Source: JBDTLH01 sp039934875
GTDB lineage: Bacteria; Acidobacteriota; Terriglobia; Terriglobales; Acidobacteriaceae
Reading direction: 5' to 3'
NCBI GenBank assembly: GCA_039934875.1
Contig: JBDTLH010000123.1
Span: 1-8,761 of the forward strand
DNA: 8,761 nt
Shown: one piece after another, positions 6,377 through 8,761 of the stretch
Layout: each line of letters begins with the position of its first letter
Numbering within the stretch: position 1 is the stretch's first letter
Notes under the pieces: model-generated
The model's input: the letters and a program-made list of their open reading frames with translations, nothing else
Told to the model about the DNA's origin: nothing
The model's database searches: none
Position numbers and translations under genes: made by a program

Positions 6377-7024
6377 ATGTTCGTCCGCTTCGCAGTTCTA
6401 GTATCCATTTGCAGTCTGGGCTGCGCGCACCTTTCGGCGCAAACGCCCAAGGCCCCCATCCATGTCTATTCATTCAAGACCGCTGTGGATCAGGTGACGC
6501 TCACCTGGGATGCGCCGCCCGGGAGCACGACCGCTGCCTCTTACAACATTTATCGCATGGGCAAGAAGGTTGGCGCCACGGGGCAGACGAGCTATAAAGA
6601 TACCGGACTCAACATGGGCGAGGGCTATGCCTACACGGTGAAGGCAGCGCTGGCATCGGGTGTCGAGTCGCCGCCATCGGCAGCCGTCGATGTGGTGATG
6701 CCGTTCACCTCAGGCGGACTGGCGCAGGGCGGCGATGGGCTGTGCCAACCTTCTTCCGTCTCTCCTCGGGCGCAAGAAAATGTCGATGCGGTGAAAAACA
6801 TGTTGCCCGCTCTGCTGGCGGATGCAGACAAATACGAGGCCATGGTAGCTCGAATGCCGGAGAACGCCTCGAGCGATTTCATTCGCATGGGAGTCCGCAT
6901 GTTGCGCAGCATCCCCATCGCATTGAGGTGCGAGCCGAATGCTTTCGCGTGGTCGCTTCCGCCCTCCGCGCTACAGTCGATTCAAGAGGCGCTGCCATAT
7001 TTGTGCCGACATGCTTCCGAATGA
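6377..7024 (+). CDS. Exported fibronectin type III-like protein
   Basis: This 215-aa protein (from ATG 6377) starts with a signal peptide: a basic residue near the N-terminus, the hydrophobic run VRFAVLVSICSLG, and a probable cleavage after LSA at about residue 21. SLGC resembles a lipobox but lacks Leu/Val/Ile at -3, so a lipoprotein is only a weak alternative. Residues about 25-107 look like one fibronectin III domain, with VTLTWDAPPG, SYNIYR, TSYKDTGL and YAYTVKAALASG as strand landmarks. A Gly-rich linker follows, then a mostly helical C-terminal region (about 130-212). Three cysteines (123, 185, 210) in the exported part could form one disulfide. No catalytic motif was seen; a cell-envelope binding or adhesion role is possible. 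A GTG at 6371 is an alternative start; neither has a strong ribosome site. The gene is divergent from the pigment operon, and no shared function is implied. Confidence 0.78.
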   Translation: MFVRFAVLVSICSLGCAHLSAQTPKAPIHVYSFKTAVDQVTLTWDAPPGSTTAASYNIYRMGKKVGATGQTSYKDTGLNMGEGYAYTVKAALASGVESPPSAAVDVVMPFTSGGLAQGGDGLCQPSSVSPRAQENVDAVKNMLPALLADADKYEAMVARMPENASSDFIRMGVRMLRSIPIALRCEPNAFAWSLPPSALQSIQEALPYLCRHASE

Positions 7025-7039
7025 CGGGCCATTCGGAAG
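7014..7039 (+). terminator. Perfect 10-bp hairpin spanning the stop codon of the FN3 gene
   Basis: CTTCCGAATG and CATTCGGAAG pair perfectly around the 6-base loop ACGGGC, and two G-U pairs can extend the stem. The TGA stop (7022-7024) lies at the top of the left arm. No T-run follows on either strand, so it is not a standard intrinsic terminator. It could mark the mRNA 3' end, protect it from exonucleases, or terminate by another mechanism. The rest of the 262-bp gap to the SDR gene shows no coding frame I believe. Confidence 0.45.
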
Positions 7040-7261
7040 TGATCCAACGATTGACAAACGCGCTTCGCTTTACGAAGGGCCATACCGCTCGTCTAAACCG
7101 GTGTGAGTGGCGATCGCTCTCTGATTCTGACGTTATCCTGTTTGGATCTGACTTACCCACTCCCGCGCGCGACAGATCACTTTCACCAGAGCGGGCATCG
7201 TCTTTGCCAGCACATCCCCCTGAAATCCTGCGTGAATACCTTGTGGCGCATCTCGACATTT

Positions 7262-7275
7262 CGTTGCTCGCAACG
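7262..7275 (-). terminator. Short hairpin just after the SDR gene stop
   Basis: CGTTGC and GCAACG form a perfect dyad with a 2-base centre, giving 5 pairs and a 4-base loop as RNA. It starts 12 nt past the TGA of the minus-strand gene. No U-tract follows, so the terminator call is weak. Confidence 0.25.
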
Positions 7276-7286
7276 GGCCACAGCTT

Positions 7287-8761
7287 TCAGTTGTTGTGGA
7301 GTTCTTGAACCGTATCCTGGGCGGCGGCCCCAATCTTGAGCGCTTCCTTTTCGATGCCTCTTAGCATGCCTCTAAATACGGTGGCGTGGAAGGGCAGCAC
7401 GCTGTACCAGTAGGCTAAGCCGAACAAGCCTCGGGGACGAAATAATGCCGACTGCAGCAAAACAGATTGGCGGTCATTGAGCGCCTTCACCCGGAACTCA
7501 AGCAACGCTTCGCCCGGCAGCTTCATCTCGGCGCGCAGCGCCAACCGGGAATCGGGCTCGAAGCCCACCACCCGCCAGAAGTCCAGCGCTTCTCCGTACC
7601 CAACGGTTTTTGGATCTCTCCGTCCTCGCCGCAAACCTGGGCCCCCAATCAATTGATCTATCCATCCGCGGATCTTCCACAAAATGTCCGCGGCGTACCA
7701 TCCGTTTCCCCCGCCAAGTCGGCACACCGCTCGAAAGACCGCCCATGCTGGTGCTTCCAAGGTGATCTGGCGAATGTCACGGAATACCGTACCACCCGCC
7801 CAGTCCGGGTCACCGGGAATGGGACCGGCCATTGACCAATTAGTCTCGACATTGTGCTCAGCCGTCTTGTTGAGCGCCGAGTGGATGGCTTCACGAACGC
7901 CGAGAAGTTTCTGGGGGATGAGACTCGCGATGCGGTTTTCACGGCATACCACGGGATTCTTGAGTCCCTCCGCCAGGGGGCTGGCAATGGTGTTGCTCAG
8001 GGGCGTGATCAGCTGGATCCAGTAAGAACTCAGGCGCGGGGTCAGCACCGGCACAGGAATCACCAACCGTCGGGGCAGCCCCAGTTCCTCCGCCATGATG
8101 CGCATGATGTCCCGATAGCAGAAAACGTCTGGCCCGCCAATGTCGAATACGCCGCCGGCGGTCTCCGGGACGGCGAGGACGCCGACAAGGTACCCGATGA
8201 CATTCCTTACCGCGATAGGCTGGCACGGCGTGCTCACCCATTTCGGCGTGACCATGACGGGCAACCGTTCCACTAAATACCGCAAAATTTCAAAGGATGC
8301 AGAGCCCGATCCGATAATCATAGCTGCGCGCAGAACCGTGACCGGTACGCCAGTTGAGCCCAGTGCCTCTTCGACTTCCCGCCGCGACGACAGATGCTCG
8401 CTAAGGTCCGCGCCGGTTTCACCCAACCCGCCCAGATAAATGATTCTTTTCACGCCCGCATTGCTGGCCGCACGCCCGAAGGTTAGAGCCAATTGACGAT
8501 CCTGCTCCGCGTACTCCGATTTGGCGGACATCATGGAATGAACGAGATAGAAGGCAGCCTCACATCCCTCCAACTCCCCGGCCAGAGATCTTTCGTCTGT
8601 GAGGTCGACTTGCCTGATCTCAACATTGGGATCTGCGGCCCACGTGCGATTTTTAAGTTTTGCTGGGGACCGTGCGAGGCACCGAATGGCGTAGCGGTGA
8701 TCGAGCAAACGAGGGGCAACACGGCCACCTATGTAACCAGTGGCACCGGCTATCGCTACCC
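7287..8761 (-). CDS. SDR-type NAD(P)-binding protein with C-terminal DUF2867 domain (5' end outside window)
   Basis: The frame runs to the right edge without a stop. A TTG at 8708 is not the start, because the codons before it encode VAIAGATGYIGGRVAPR, including the Rossmann dinucleotide motif GATGYIGG. About 490 residues are visible and probably only a few are missing. The N-terminal part is an atypical extended SDR, with VDLTDERSL, AFYLVHSM, RIIYLGGLG and VTVLRAAMIIGSGS as landmarks of nucleotide-sugar-epimerase or NDUFA9-like folds. From about residue 327 comes a region matching DUF2867 as I recall it: GNGWYAADILWKIRG, GGPGLRRGRRDP, LDFWRV and RAEMKLPGEALLEF. The fused architecture is known in several phyla and its substrate is not established. 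The gene is convergent with the FN3 gene. No link to the pigment operon is evident beyond proximity. Confidence 0.87.
   Translation of the reverse strand, partial: VAIAGATGYIGGRVAPRLLDHRYAIRCLARSPAKLKNRTWAADPNVEIRQVDLTDERSLAGELEGCEAAFYLVHSMMSAKSEYAEQDRQLALTFGRAASNAGVKRIIYLGGLGETGADLSEHLSSRREVEEALGSTGVPVTVLRAAMIIGSGSASFEILRYLVERLPVMVTPKWVSTPCQPIAVRNVIGYLVGVLAVPETAGGVFDIGGPDVFCYRDIMRIMAEELGLPRRLVIPVPVLTPRLSSYWIQLITPLSNTIASPLAEGLKNPVVCRENRIASLIPQKLLGVREAIHSALNKTAEHNVETNWSMAGPIPGDPDWAGGTVFRDIRQITLEAPAWAVFRAVCRLGGGNGWYAADILWKIRGWIDQLIGGPGLRRGRRDPKTVGYGEALDFWRVVGFEPDSRLALRAEMKLPGEALLEFRVKALNDRQSVLLQSALFRPRGLFGLAYWYSVLPFHATVFRGMLRGIEKEALKIGAAAQDTVQELHNN

Noticed and set aside
7051..7077. TTGACA resembling a sigma-70 -35 box
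   Set aside because: No -10-like hexamer at 16-18 bases and no gene downstream on that strand.
7110..7117. GCGATCGC palindrome
   Set aside because: A single 8-bp palindrome; expected by chance in GC-rich DNA and not repeated in the window.
7103..7339. Plus-strand frame of 78 codons between the FN3 and SDR genes
   Set aside because: Its composition is not protein-like, it has no ribosome site, and it runs into the antisense of the SDR gene.

Overview
The window looks like chromosomal DNA of an Acidobacteriota-type bacterium, roughly 57% G+C by eye. This is inferred from three things: a TPR-protein tail of a kind common in that phylum, intergenic palindromes with a CTAAAG core, and a pigment cluster of the squalene-route (C30) type. 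No ribosomal or marker gene fixes the lineage.

The core is one minus-strand run of five overlapping genes, about 806-6125, read right to left. It begins with a small two-helix membrane protein, then two CrtI/CrtN-family FAD carotenoid desaturases/oxidases, a PlsC-type acyltransferase, and a CrtQ-like membrane glycosyltransferase. Every junction overlaps (35, 4, 17 and 1 nt), so translation is probably coupled. By analogy with staphyloxanthin-type pathways, the set could desaturate a C30 chain, oxidise its end, attach a sugar and esterify that sugar with a fatty acid, giving a membrane glyco-carotenoid ester. No synthase (crtM or hpnCDE) and no aldehyde dehydrogenase lies in the window, so precursor supply and any acid-forming step must be encoded elsewhere.

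Left flank: 1-435 is the 3' end of a plus-strand TPR-type protein. The gap 436-806 holds no gene but contains a tandem pair of two-hairpin repeats of about 80 bp, inside a longer inverted repeat. A small AT-rich hairpin sits just past the end of the pigment operon.

Right flank: a 278-bp divergent intergenic region (6099-6376) carries two adjacent dyads that could be operator sites. Next is a plus-strand exported fibronectin-III-like protein (6377-7024) whose stop codon lies within a perfect 10-bp hairpin. Convergent with it, a minus-strand SDR/DUF2867 oxidoreductase-like gene runs off the right edge. Its NAD(P)-binding glycine motif lies in the last 40 bases, so the visible ORF is nearly complete but lacks its start.

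Nothing here proves a wholly new system. The best leads are the unrecognised small membrane protein heading the pigment operon, the dyads upstream of it, and the composite intergenic repeat.
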